The notes under the pieces: model-generated
What the model was told of the DNA's origin: nothing
Database searches by the model: none
What the model saw: only the letters and a program-made list of their open reading frames with translations
Translations under genes and position numbers: made by a program
Shown: piece after piece, positions 1 to 11,295 of the stretch
Layout of the letters: each line of letters begins with the position of its first letter
Numbering within the stretch: position 1 is the stretch's first letter
Assembly (NCBI GenBank): GCA_022579005.1
Contig: MU401713.1
Span: 19,677-46,265 of the forward strand
Length of the DNA stretch: 26,589 nt
Direction: 5' to 3'
From: Poronia punctata
Taxonomy: Eukaryota; Ascomycota; Sordariomycetes; Xylariales; Xylariaceae

Positions 1-19
1 ATTATTTTATCACCCCGCC

Positions 20-20
<1 letters not shown>

Positions 21-87
<67 letters not shown>
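21..87. repeat. C33/G34 homopolymer block at left end
   Basis: An uninterrupted run of 33 C (21-53) is followed directly by 34 G (54-87), forming a perfect self-complementary block 20 bases from the end of the window. Nothing coding touches it. Such a block at a contig end is more easily explained as an assembly or base-calling artefact, two low-quality homopolymers joined, than as genomic DNA, but the sequence alone cannot decide. Confidence 0.9.
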
Positions 88-89
<2 letters not shown>

Positions 90-1927
90 AGGTGTGCTAG
101 GTAGAATAGACCCCGCGTTTAATGCACATGTTGTATGTATGTATGTGTGTGGTATGGTATGGTATGGGAACGTGGGGAGGGGGGGGACAAAAAGTGAAAT
201 AAACCCAGTACAATGAATTGGATCGATATACCTAACTTTAGTATGGGATGGGGGTATAAAGCGCCGTTAGGTACCTAACATAGGTATTCTACAATGGGCT
301 CGCCTCGCCTCGCTTGCTCGCTCGAAAATCGTACAAATGTTGCTATCTTGGAGTTGGATCACGCAATTTGACTATCCCATCTCGTCAGAATCTAAACATA
401 CGACTAAGGTTAGGTAGGTACCTACGTACCTCAAGGCTCACCTCACCTGTACGAGAAAACAGAAACCAAAAACGATCAAGATTGAGATTGAGATTCTATG
501 TAATTCATATTTATATAATTGACTTGATATCTACATGATTCCTACCCGTCTCTATATTACGCAGTCTATCTCTCTCTCCCTCTCTCTAATGGTTTTAAAG
601 AAGGAAAATAAATAAACAGGTAAACAAACGAGTGATCTGATGCAAATCATAAACCCCAAACCCATCCCGCCGCGAAACCCCACATACATATATACATACT
701 CCTTGTACTAGGTAATTACCTATGCAGTCTACTTACTTACTTATTACTATCTAATTGAGCCCGTTTGAAAGACAGACAGGCCACAGACAGACAGACAGAC
801 AGACCAAAAACTAACCAAGCCCTTTTTTTTTGCCGGCTTCCCGAATTCCAATAGCTACCTTAACAACTTCTTCCTCCTTCCTTCAACATGAAAAAGCTCA
901 GGATGGGATAGAACAAACAAACCTAAATACCTATCCAATACGGGCCTTTTAGATCGGATGAAAACCGCCCAAGGGACCAAACGCCTCCCTTCTTCCCTCC
1001 CTTCTTCCCTCCCTTCTTCCCTCCCTCTCTCTATCTTTTCCCCCAAATGGTAGGAAATTAAATTAAAAAAAGCACGAAATTATTTTCTAGATAATTCCCA
1101 ATGTGCCTATCTAGAACCGTATAAGTATGTAGGCTATACGTAGGTAGACAAGGTACAAATCTACCTAGGTTAGCTAACCCACGCGCAATGTTGCTGGTTA
1201 ATACGATACTACATCCCACTATACTCGTACGTGGATGTACCCAAGGTTAGCTCGATCTCCTTATATGACGCCATTTCCAAGACGGACCCCTTGCCTGCCT
1301 AGCTGTCCTACTTTGTACATACATGTACGAGTAGATAGAGGCCACATCTAATAAAGGGTAATTACCAGTTTAACATGCTAATAAATAGTCTAGATCACAT
1401 AATATGTTGAACCCACTGTGGTGCGTATAAGGAAGGAGTAGATAGAGCCGATGGGGTTTCTTACGTGTACGTCCAAGCTAAGGTAGGTTACATATTATAT
1501 AAGTTTGACTTTGACTTCACCACCTGCCCTGCTCATAGAACATCAAGGCCAACAGCTTCTCTCCAAGGTATAAATACGCTCTCTCATCACAAATAGGGAA
1601 AACTATAGGCTCCATATATGATATCCAAGCTCCAACCTATGCACTTCACGCTTTCTTCTTCATCTCGTCCACAGTTTTAGGTTTGGAAAACGACTAAATT
1701 CCTTCATATCTGGAATCAATGCACCCCGGCTCTATAACTAGGTATATATTGTATCGGAATTTCGTACGGGACCATCGCCCTAGCCGCTACAAAACATGAT
1801 GGTTGAGGGAGTTCAAAGGTTTCCGATTTCCCAGCTAGGTCAGTCATCTAACCTACTTCATGCCAGGACCCCCTTCATTTCATCATGGCAAATTGTCTTG
1901 TGTTTACCTCCACGGGAGTGAGTTGAT
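88..1927. other. Gene-free left flank with simple repeats
   Basis: I see no supportable gene here. The DNA is AT-leaning and holds microsatellites (GTAT and GGTAT units at 133-167, GACA units at 771-804, a 12-bp pyrimidine repeat at 985-1031), perfect palindromes (14 bp at 266-279, 12 bp at 414-425) and the words TACTCGTA (1222-1229), TACGAGTA (1326-1333) and GTAGATAGAG (1331-1340, 1438-1447). Short open frames lack domain-like sequence. The right part lies downstream of the thioredoxin stop and should hold its 3' untranslated region. Confidence 0.6.
985..1031. repeat. 12-bp pyrimidine tandem repeat
   Basis: Three exact copies of ctcccttcttcc (985-996, 997-1008, 1009-1020) are followed by a partial copy that decays into CT dinucleotides. 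The strand asymmetry is complete (C/T only), so this is a polypyrimidine tract. It is a simple minisatellite with no visible gene association. Confidence 0.85.
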
Positions 1928-2498
1928 TTACAGTTGCGAGGCAAGGAGCGCTTGGATGTCGTTAGGCTTGGCGCCGACAACCTTCTCTTCCACCAGCTTG
2001 CCATCCTTGAAGGCCACAAAGGTGGGCATGGCCGTGATCCCGAGCTTTTGGCTGAGTTGGGGGAGCTCATCAACGTCGATCTTGGCAAAAAAGACATCTT
2101 TGAATCTCTCCTCCTCTGACATCCTGCGAGTAGCGACTGTTTAGTGAATTCCCCCATGTGATGCTCTGTTGTTGTATAAGGTGGGCATGTTGCCGTCCGT
2201 GGGAGGGATCGAGGCTGTAGGTCTATAAGGCATGGTCTCGGGGGTGGGCGCTTACTTGACAATTAGGGGAGCAATGGCTTTGCATGGACCGCACCAGGTA
2301 GCGAAAGCGTCGACAAGGACAACAGGGTACTTCTTCACCGTCTCGTCGAATTCGGCCTCGCTGTAGACCATGTGTGTCAGTTTGATGTTTGCGCAACCGA
2401 TATTCCCTCTGCCCCGCGCGCCAATGGGAACGCGGGCGCATCAATCGGGATTTACAACAATAGAAGAAGACTTACGTTGCAATGTTGTGGACAGTCAT
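1928..2498 (-). CDS. Thioredoxin, 107 aa, three exons
   Basis: Small cytosolic-type thioredoxin, a disulfide reductant normally recharged by NADPH-thioredoxin reductase. Exons on the minus strand are 2476-2498, 2256-2360 and 1928-2123; introns of 115 and 132 nt have GTAAGT and GTAAGC donors and CAG acceptors. The joined protein starts [14 protein letters not shown]. It carries the catalytic WCGPC motif at residues 30-34, the buried Asp at 25 (family equivalent of E. coli Asp26) and the cis-proline loop AMPT at 74-77. Length and full fold coverage match the single-domain family, and no targeting peptide is visible. The first exon gives only eight residues, so a search for long open frames would miss the start. 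Identification is firm; the exact paralogue is not determined. Confidence 0.95.
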
Positions 2499-4690
2499 CT
2501 TGGGCAGAGTAGTATGGAACTGGCGCAAAGACGAAGACAAAGGTAATAGTTGGTGTTTAAAGGTTGCAAAAGCTGATCGTCTTGATGTGATCTGGGTAGC
2601 TGCTCTGAAAGACATGGGGAAGGGAGGGAGGAGGGGCACAAGTGGGTTTTATGGTTTTGCTGCTTGCTGAGAAGGCTGAAGCGGGTGAGAGACGGGTTGC
2701 AGGAAGCAGGTTGGCAGGCACGCTTGTTTGCTGCTCTGTAACTCTCCTCTGTAATTGGGGTATGACAATGGCAATAGAAATACAGTTACAGCAGGTACTT
2801 GGATGCCACAGGTAGATAGAGGGACCGAGAGACTTGCAGCTTAGTAACTTTTAGGTGCTATTTTAGTAGGCTTTGTACCTTATTAGCAGGGTCGAGATAC
2901 TTTGTACGTGGTGGTGGTGTTCGGTGCAGAATTGAAATCTACGGAGAGTAAACGGTCACAAATGGAACAGTGATGTCAGTTGTGCTGTGTGATTTGTCAG
3001 GAGCACCCCTGGCGCCCCTCCAATGACGCGATATTTTTTGCATCTGCACCACTTTCTTCCTGCACAGTTATTCCGACCACCGACAACCGAGACTGAGCTT
3101 TGGTTATGTAAGCAACATTCTACATATGCCTTCGGCCTTCCCAGTGCTATTTTAAGTAGACCGGTTGTCTAAGATATCATCCCCTTCCAAAGTAACAATG
3201 ATTCCACACCATCATGTCCAGTTACAATGTATGGAAGGCTCTGTCTAGATTAAATACAGTACACCTATGAGCCAGGATACGTGTTCAGTTAGTTGCCCTT
3301 GGTTCCTTGACATTACCTAGGTAGCAAATCACTGCAACATAAAGCAGACGATCTATTGCTACACCATAATATTACAAGACTAAAATATAGATGTTGAAAA
3401 CAGGTGCAGTAATTTTTCTTTGGTGAAAAGAGCAGCCACGTTGTTTAGGTCATACATATCTAAGTGTTAGGATTTTACACTGCAAGAACCAAGTCGGGAC
3501 ATTAAAGGATAGCCTCTCGACCTAACAAGGTTTATACCCGTACTATTTCATCTGTGTTGGGGGCGGACACAAGTTCACATGATGTAAATAGAATCTGGAA
3601 ATTTCAGGATTCATCTGATAAGAATTTGGATACCTGTTTTAACTTTTCCTCCGTGTCAGGCCTGGCTTTGCCAGCGCACGCCCCTATAGGTGGTCGTTTG
3701 GATCTAAGAGAGCCGCATGCTGTCTACAAATAGAGCCACCCGATTGAGCGCGTTCCTTTTTTCCCGGTCCCAGTTCCCATTCCTCCTGGACTCCCTTCTA
3801 TTCAATCCTGACAAAACACGACCCCGGAAACACCAGACCCTTGGCGTCCTTTGCCTGCTAACTCGAAAACAAAATGGGGTATTGAATCAGACAGCGATGA
3901 AGAGCCCTACTGCATTCCACCACCTTCTCTAACGTTGTTTCCCCGAGAGTACTCGAGTTTGTCGGTAGCTGAGAAGAAGCGGGCCAGAAGCCGCTTTGGT
4001 GCGTGAAGAGAAGTCTCAAAATCGCCGGAGCGTGGGTGGTATCATGTAAACAATCCGCAACAAATTGCAGTATAACTCAGCCGAAGAGATCAAAAAGCCC
4101 ACACCCATAACCATGCGCGGAGGGTGAATGCCGCCAAAACACGCCGGTATCGTACATACACCCGCTGTATGTGTAGGTCTGTGAATATGACCTAATCCAT
4201 TGTGATCTGGATATTGTAGTTTGATGAACAACTCTTCCAGCCTTGGAGGAGCTTGGCTTGTATTCTAGATACCCAGGTTTTGTCAGTACGACGGTAGGGC
4301 AGAGAACATGCCAAACAATTGTCCCTTTTCCCTTTTGTTTTTGTCCCCTTAAAATGTCCCCTCTTTTTTATATATATATAATATTTTAGTGTATTTTTTC
4401 TTGGTTTTCTTTTTCGATCCCACCGGGCTTGTGCCTGGGAATTATGTGTCATGGTTTGTGACGACAGAAGGAAATATTGTAAGGAGTGAATCTGGTCAGT
4501 GGGGGAAACAAAGGGAAAGGATTCACACAAGTAGGCAAGTAAATGTTGCTTCATCCATGGACAAGGGGTCATTGAGTACTTCGGGACATAATAAAAGGGA
4601 CAACTGTTTGGCAATCTCCATCTCTTGTCGTGTATCCGCCACCCGGGTAAAAGCATCCCCGAAGAGCTGGGAAACGGTGGGAGTTCGATA
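2499..4690. other. Intergenic region between thioredoxin and 792-aa gene
   Basis: No gene that I can support. The left part (2499 to about 3000) is upstream of thioredoxin and should contain its promoter and 5' leader. The right part (about 4200-4690) is downstream of the minus-strand 792-aa gene and contains an AT-rich stretch around 4367-4390 that could serve its 3' end. A GTAGATAGAG word lies at 2812-2821. An open frame without a start codon at 3812-4006 is described in the findings. Confidence 0.5.
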
Positions 4691-7069
4691 TTACTGAGTG
4701 CTCCGCGCTACGGCGCTTCTCCTGTTCTCGACTGATGGGCGAGGGGAGACCTCTAGTAGTTTTGCGCTGCCAGCGCTAAAGTTTCGAATGTGGCCTTTGT
4801 CAAGCCTGATGCTCGTCGCTCGTTGCGGTTCAACTGGGCTCTGGCCATCCCCATCTTCGCTTTCATGCCCGCTCCCATCCTCCTTCTCGTCGTCAAAAGA
4901 CTGAAGGAACCCTTCTCGACTTTGCATAGTCTCACTGCGGACAACTCTTGGCACGTGTCCCGATACTGCACCCCATTTTGGCGAAGATCCGGCCTCTTCG
5001 TCGCTGCTGGGGCGCGCATCGCCTGTGGATTCGCGGTGCATACGAGCGGGTACCACCTTGTTCAGATATTCGTCATCGGCTATGTTCTCGTCCTCGGCCC
5101 GTTCCGAGGCTTGCCCTTCTGATCGGCCAGACAAGGCAGAGACTGTCCTAGGTGGGTACGGTAGCGAGGTCCGCATACTAGATGAGCCACGCTTCCGGCT
5201 GATTCGACCAGAAAGCCATGATGCCTCAGAGTCAATAGAGGCCAGGGACATGGAATGTGGGGCCGGGGACGGCTGTGCTTCTTCTTGTATAGAAATGGGT
5301 GTGGCGCGTATTGCCTCCGGGTATCGGTTTTCCTCGACTGGGGTGTCATAACGCATGGGTACATCATCATCCGGTATCACTGGCAACGGGTCGATCACCA
5401 TAGGCTCGGCTTCCGGAGACGCTACACGGGAATCAGGTGGCGAGATAGGCAGCTCTGGTAAATCTTCCCGGAATCGAGACATGGTCCGTTTGGGCACACT
5501 ATTGCTGACCTTCCGAGGAGGCATGTAGTTTACAGGCAAGTTATGTTGGCTGCCAAGCATCGAGTCTCGCGACGTATTCGAGAATGACGATGGTCCAGAA
5601 CCACGTCGACTTCTGTCCCACCTAAACAACGACAGCCAAGGCCGAGAGGATCTGCTATCAGAGGTCCGGCTCACGGATTCTGCATCGTCGAGTTTTATCG
5701 ACGCAGCCGGGCGTGGTTGTACGGTTCGTGTCGATGGCTGATCAAGTTGTGTGGGTGAGTTCGGGCGGGATCTCTTTGAGCGCATGAAGTTAAATATTCT
5801 TGTGCTAGATGAGCGTGATGGAGCGGCGTCAATCTGCTTTGGCGCGACATCAGATCCCCTAGCTCCTACTGGAGACAGTGGCTCAGGCGGTGGTATGCTG
5901 TCAGTTCTGTAAAACTCATCTAGCGGGGAAGGCGTCTTATCACGCCTCTCCGGCTCCGCTGCCTGGCTAGATTGTCTACTTCGTCTCCGAGAGTCACTTG
6001 ACCGCCGCCTCGAGGAAGTGATGATGGCCGATGTCCTATCACCACCAGAAGCCGGAAATTCCCGGCCCAATACGCCTCTATCAAGGTTTGCAGGGGGCGG
6101 GCTGCCACTTTTAGCGGCCTCGGCTTCCGCAGCTCGTTGTTTCTCCGCCTTGCGCGCTAATCGTCTTTCAGCGCGTTCTTGGTCCTGTTCCAGTTTTCGT
6201 TCTCTGCGTCTCTTGTCCCGCTCTAAGAGTTCACGTAGATCCGAGGCATCTAGCTCATCCGCCAAATCATGAATCCTTCTGTGAGGCTGCAGAGCTGACT
6301 CGGATGCAACCATGGGTACTGCGGTCCTTTTCCGAACCGACTGGGATCGCATGGGCCCTGAGCCACTAGCTGAGCCGGTTAATGGGTTTGAGGAATAACG
6401 CAAGGTGGGCCGAGGAGCAAGAACGTCAAATGCCGAGACCTTCCATGAAAACCCTTCCGAATCAGTCGACATGGCTGAGTGTATAGACTCGGGTAAGGGG
6501 AGGGAGACATCGGACGATGGATTGTCTGCAGCGCTGCCCAAACCCGTCCTAAAGTATCTACTTTCCCGCTTCATGGGACGCCCTGCAGTCCAGCTATCTG
6601 TCGCAGGTCGAACTGGCATAAACTGGCTCATTGCCTTGATCTCGGCTTCTCGGTCGTGATCTTCTTTTCGGCGCTTACTTGACTTTTTGCGTGGCAATGG
6701 TTGGCCTCTTCTTTTGTTTTTGGACCCTTCGTGATGGAGCGTCGGTACTCGCATTGCGATATCATTATTAGATTGAGGTCCAATTGCCTGCACGGCAGAT
6801 TTCTTCCTTAGTTTGGCAACGGGTAGAGAATCTTGGCGTCCTGGCGAGAAGCTATACCGGCGTTGGGGATTTCGTTGGGGATTTCTGTTGCCTCTACCCC
6901 TGTCTTCTCTGTCGCCTATATCAATCGGCGAGGATTCGGGCTGGGTTTGCGCTCGTGGTGGCGGCACAACTTGCCAGCCGCGATTAGGCGCGTCCAAGCT
7001 CGAGTTGTCCACCGTTCCCTTCCGGGACTTCCGCCTAGAGCCCCTACGGCGAAAGGGCCACATCGCCAT
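4691..7069 (-). CDS. Disordered 792-aa protein of unknown function
   Basis: A single uninterrupted frame starts at ATG 7067-7069 (MAMWPFRRRGSRR) and encodes 792 residues. I recognise no catalytic domain. The composition is rich in Ser, Arg, Pro and Asp, suggesting mostly disordered sequence. Features seen: a basic N-terminus (about residues 7-17); several basic clusters (118-135, 425-435, 484-490); a highly charged probable helix or coiled coil from about 266 to 320; and two similar acidic motifs, STDSEGFSWK (201-210) and SIDSEASWLSGR (611-622). There is no signal peptide or membrane segment. It could be a cortical, septal or signalling scaffold, but that is a guess from composition. The length of the open frame and its coherent amino-acid bias make it a real gene; the antisense open frames inside it are shadows. 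Confidence 0.85.
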   Translation of the reverse strand: MAMWPFRRRGSRRKSRKGTVDNSSLDAPNRGWQVVPPPRAQTQPESSPIDIGDREDRGRGNRNPQRNPQRRYSFSPGRQDSLPVAKLRKKSAVQAIGPQSNNDIAMRVPTLHHEGSKNKRRGQPLPRKKSSKRRKEDHDREAEIKAMSQFMPVRPATDSWTAGRPMKRESRYFRTGLGSAADNPSSDVSLPLPESIHSAMSTDSEGFSWKVSAFDVLAPRPTLRYSSNPLTGSASGSGPMRSQSVRKRTAVPMVASESALQPHRRIHDLADELDASDLRELLERDKRRRERKLEQDQERAERRLARKAEKQRAAEAEAAKSGSPPPANLDRGVLGREFPASGGDRTSAIITSSRRRSSDSRRRSRQSSQAAEPERRDKTPSPLDEFYRTDSIPPPEPLSPVGARGSDVAPKQIDAAPSRSSSTRIFNFMRSKRSRPNSPTQLDQPSTRTVQPRPAASIKLDDAESVSRTSDSRSSRPWLSLFRWDRSRRGSGPSSFSNTSRDSMLGSQHNLPVNYMPPRKVSNSVPKRTMSRFREDLPELPISPPDSRVASPEAEPMVIDPLPVIPDDDVPMRYDTPVEENRYPEAIRATPISIQEEAQPSPAPHSMSLASIDSEASWLSGRISRKRGSSSMRTSLPYPPRTVSALSGRSEGQASERAEDENIADDEYLNKVVPARMHRESTGDARPSSDEEAGSSPKWGAVSGHVPRVVRSETMQSREGFLQSFDDEKEDGSGHESEDGDGQSPVEPQRATSIRLDKGHIRNFSAGSAKLLEVSPRPSVENRRSAVARSTQ

Positions 7070-8303
7070 GGCCTCCGGATACCGAACAAGCGGTTTCCCG
7101 GCGTGGGTGTGGATAGTGGGATTCTTCGTGACTATCGGTTCGTGTTTGGCGGTATGTACTGTAGAACTGTGATCGCCATGTGCGCAAGTTGACTATGCAG
7201 AATAGAATAAAATCGTAAGCTATAGTTGGGATTCCTGGACAGCAAAGGAATACGTAAGTACCCCTTAGTTCAAAGTCACAGGTAAACGCTGATCAGAACT
7301 ATGCGTGGTTAAACGAGCCACAATCGGGCGCAATGTAAGCACTCAATCTCAATTGGTGCGCGTGGTTGATGAAATCGCTTCGGTCGGCATTCGTCTTCTG
7401 AGAATGCGTCTGTTGAGAAAGGACTATAAAGATGGGCAGTGTGTACGTGTCGTGATGTGAGTAGCTCCAAATGAATGACCGAAATATAGAAAGGGATGGG
7501 AGGTGAAAGGGATAAGACCGGCAACTCTGAATGCTGTTGTGGGAGTTTCAGAACTGGTGGGCGGGCGGGAAAGGTTGTGCTCAGTTGTCTGAATGTCGAA
7601 GCTGGCCTAGTCCTATAGGAGGTAGTACAGGGTACATATGCCGATGCCTGGTGGCAGCTACTGTATACACTTGCTGTGTCAAGGTAGTGCGAGAGAAGTT
7701 GGACAGCGGGAACACGGCAAAGGGTTCTGGCGCGGGGTGGAGGAGGGTATCCGTTCTTCCAATCGTGTGCTGATCCCAGGTAATAATTACTGGGGCTGCA
7801 AGGACTTAATGACTATTTTCAGGTACGTCAGGTGGCGGGAATCGCTTAAATGAATCTTGGAGGAAGCCATACTTGGAGTGAATGGGAATTGGCCCACTGC
7901 CGCAAACCCTCCTTGCAGTACTGGAGGGTATCCGCCCAAACTATTGTCCTTGGAAGGAGGTACTCTATACATGTGCAATGCCCAAAGCTGAACGTACCAC
8001 TTTTCTCTGATGCTATTGATCTCACATATCTAGCACCTAAACATGTAGTATAGCAAAAGTTGGAGCCCAATGGTAGCTAGCAACAGTTATTTGTTTGTGT
8101 ACGAGTAGATAAATATAAGAGGTATTCTGAGCAACTATTTTCCTAAGCTTGAATAAGGGCCCTCTACCTAATCCTCAACTATCTCTACTACCAATTCATA
8201 GTAACACGAGTTATCCCAATCCAGACATAGAGCAACAGAGCCGTTAGGTAATGCTACACAAGCTTGCCCTAGTCGCTGGACCGACAGGCCTACTGTGTAC
8301 GTA

Positions 8304-8322
8304 CCTTACTTAGCAAGTAAGG
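8304..8322. repeat. Perfect 8-bp inverted repeat, 3-nt loop
   Basis: Arms ccttactt (8304-8311) and aagtaagg (8315-8322) are exact reverse complements around the loop agc. No run of T follows and no gene is adjacent, so there is no reason to call it a terminator. It fits the general abundance of short palindromes in this intergenic DNA. Confidence 0.7.
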
Positions 8323-11274
8323 ATAGGTAAAGTATACAATACATCAAGCTTGTGGTGATGTAACACCTTGTTTTTGGCAAAGTAGGGGATCTTGATCTTG
8401 CAAGGATGGATGCCTGTTTACGCCACATCCCCCTTCATATTCCAAGTTAACATAGTGACCAGTTTGGTGTGTTCTGGCCTCATTATACCAGATAGCAAAC
8501 ACAAGCAGGCGGTTACTTACATTAGTATCTTAAGTTATCCGCGAGGTCGTGTGCCCACGATAGGTGCTCGTACAGGAGAGCCTGTGCAGGGTGCCTACGT
8601 GTGTCCCCAAGCCACCATATTAGCGTTTAAAATTTAACCACAAACAGATCCAGGTACCCGACCTCCATGTGGTCGTAGGACAGGTACATATCTACATTAG
8701 GCATATGTAGGTACATATGTAGCTATATACAAAGCTCTTCCAATCTCCTATTCTACACAGTATACCCCTTCCTGTTGGGTTGTTTAGATGTGTTGACCGA
8801 TAGGACGTTGTACGAGTAAGTACCTATCTGCTACTCTCATGATCACACCACGTACACGTCCTCATACCATAAAGTGCTACTTGTATGTAAAATGTCTTTT
8901 GATATGTTAAGTATATAGTCAGCACTGGCATACCAGTCTGATCCCAGATCTGATATCATCTTGTAGCTGGGATAGGTACAAGGTTAGTAATCCTAGTGCT
9001 GTCCTAAGTTGTTGCGTCTCAACTTAAAGAGCACATGCCCTGAGATCATTACACCCAACATCCTGAGCCTGTATTCTGTGGCGGCTGGTCTACAATGTAC
9101 GTGCGTAGATAGAGGTACCTACCGCTCACACCACATTCTTCTTGGCGCGTCATGTCACAGTAAGGACACTTTGGAGATGGCAGTCTACACAGTACATATA
9201 CACTATGTACCGACCAACGGCTTACCAACCGTCAAATTAGTTCTCAGCACTAGCGATAAATAGCCCAATATCAAAACCAGGATTTTATATTGCTTCCTTC
9301 CTTCCAAGTGCGTCACATGTTTGTTGCAACTTGCAAGGGATCATGTCAACACATTCTAAGTTAGACTAGGAACCTACCGTGGCATACGTAGTATGAATGA
9401 ATAGCTCTGGATCCAGATAGGTAGAGGTTAACTTGATATGTTGGTAAGTAAGGAAGCTCGCAACGTTTTCTTACTGATTTACCTACCTACCTACACGTAC
9501 ACTCGATCCCAAGCGTATTTAGCATTCCATTGTTTGCTATGTCTTATACGTCCCTATCATAACATGAGTTGCCATAAACTAATATGACTTGGCCCGCCTT
9601 CAGTGCTACCCTAAAAGGACAGGCTGATTTGGCAAAACAGGAACGTAAGATGCAGGCTCACCAAGACATTTATGTCACTGGGTAAGAACGCCCCTAGTGG
9701 AACAAGGTAACAGTACTTTTAAGCCATAATTTTCCTTGCAACGTGTGACCTCTCTGATATCGATCCATCCTCCTGCCTGCTCAGACCCCTTCAGATTCTC
9801 GACACCGCCTTGACAGCTGCAGTCTACCTAGTGATTGTGAGGTGCAGGTGTGAGGAGGTATAGAAGGGTATCGAGGTGAGACGGACGGATTGTTTGCACT
9901 CAAACATGAGGCACAATCCAACGTGTCAGATATTTTGGGCCGATGCTTGGAGTACTCGGATTATCCTACAAGTACACCTCTTTCAACTCGGCAACTTGAA
10001 GTAGGTACTTGCTCGTATTTGGCCTGAAATGGACCTGCAATGGAACCTGGATACATCGTAGCTGCATCTGTAAAGACACTCGAAAGTATCTCTGAGATTG
10101 ACACGTTTGAATATCATGCAGCTAGGGACTGGGAGAGGGCGCACATGGGACATGCAGGATGGGAGGTAGCGCCTTGGCCCCTTGATTCTTAATGGATGAT
10201 ATTGAACTTGGGAAGTTGGCTAAGGCAAGTCAAAAGATGTGGTGCAGTGTTTAACCAGAATCAAACCATCCTGTGTATGGAAGTGCTGTAATGCAATTGG
10301 CAACTGTGGTTGTTCTTGTAGTGGTGGTGGTACTACCCAGCACACACGTATTTCGAGGCACCGCACCCAAAGCAACACCGCCTCTGTGAAACAAGAACAG
10401 CCGACAACTTGCCTTAAGAGTTAAGGTATCATCAGTCTGAGCAAACGAGCTTGACTTGTTAGTTATGATGGATGCCTTTCTGTCCACGTAAGAGAAGTAG
10501 AGTTGTGGTTCAAGCCGAGAGCCGAAAACTCTACAAGTAGGTATTAGAGTCGCAAATAGTGTCAAGTGATCTCCATGGGTATACTCGTATACCGACAATT
10601 CTATATACAGTGCCTTGTTGGTATACAGTGGCCTACGAGTAGGTTAGGTAAACAACTAGTACCTACCCGTACACGCACATAAGGCGGTGATCAAAAGCGA
10701 CCACAAGCTTTGCGCATAGGTACTTGTACTTTACGCATATCCTCCATGTCAACTGTATTTTACAGTAGGTATGTACAAGGGCAGAGTCTTGAAGTTTTGA
10801 GAGAGTATCCATACCATACCTATTCGGCATCTCCTGTGATAGTTAGATAAATGTTGAATTCTTTATTAATCGCGTCGTTTCTTGCTTTAAGAAAACTAGA
10901 AAATGCCATGGTCTACATGTACACGTAATGCAGCATCTTCCACGCCGGCAGGCATCACACAAATGTAGGTACCTGACCCATTGAGGTCCCTATCGCATTT
11001 GTACTTGGAGTCGTAGAATAGATGGGTTCCAATCAGGCAATTACTCGTAGACTTCTACCCCACCCCATCGCTAGAAATAAACAACGAGTGTTTATCGATA
11101 GCAACCTATCAGTGTAAGTCCGCATGTTGGGGATTCTATGTTTACCTCCCACCTAATGCATAGCAACCAAACATCGGAATCAATTCATAGCAACAGACGT
11201 GTTTTGCCTGAAGCAGCTTCACACTACCAGCGCAGGAAATCAGCAAATAACTTTTAAAGGTCAAAATCACAAAG

Positions 11275-11295
11275 CGGAAATCGGAAATCGGAAAT
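11275..11295. repeat. Three tandem 7-mers before NUF2 start
   Basis: The unit cggaaat is repeated exactly three times (11275-11281, 11282-11288, 11289-11295), ending four bases before the NUF2 ATG at 11300. A start so close implies the repeat is probably in the 5' leader, unless transcription begins right at the start codon. Its role is unknown; it may simply be replication slippage. Confidence 0.8.

Noticed and set aside
4192..4656. 154-codon minus-strand open frame downstream of the 792-aa gene
   Set aside because: It is AT-rich, has no domain-like pattern and includes the tatata tract; it lies where the 3' untranslated region of the upstream gene is expected.
10251..10598. 115-codon minus-strand open frame
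   Set aside because: No domain-like sequence, Thr-rich stretch derives from a GTGGTGGTGG-type simple repeat, and no neighbouring exon extends it.
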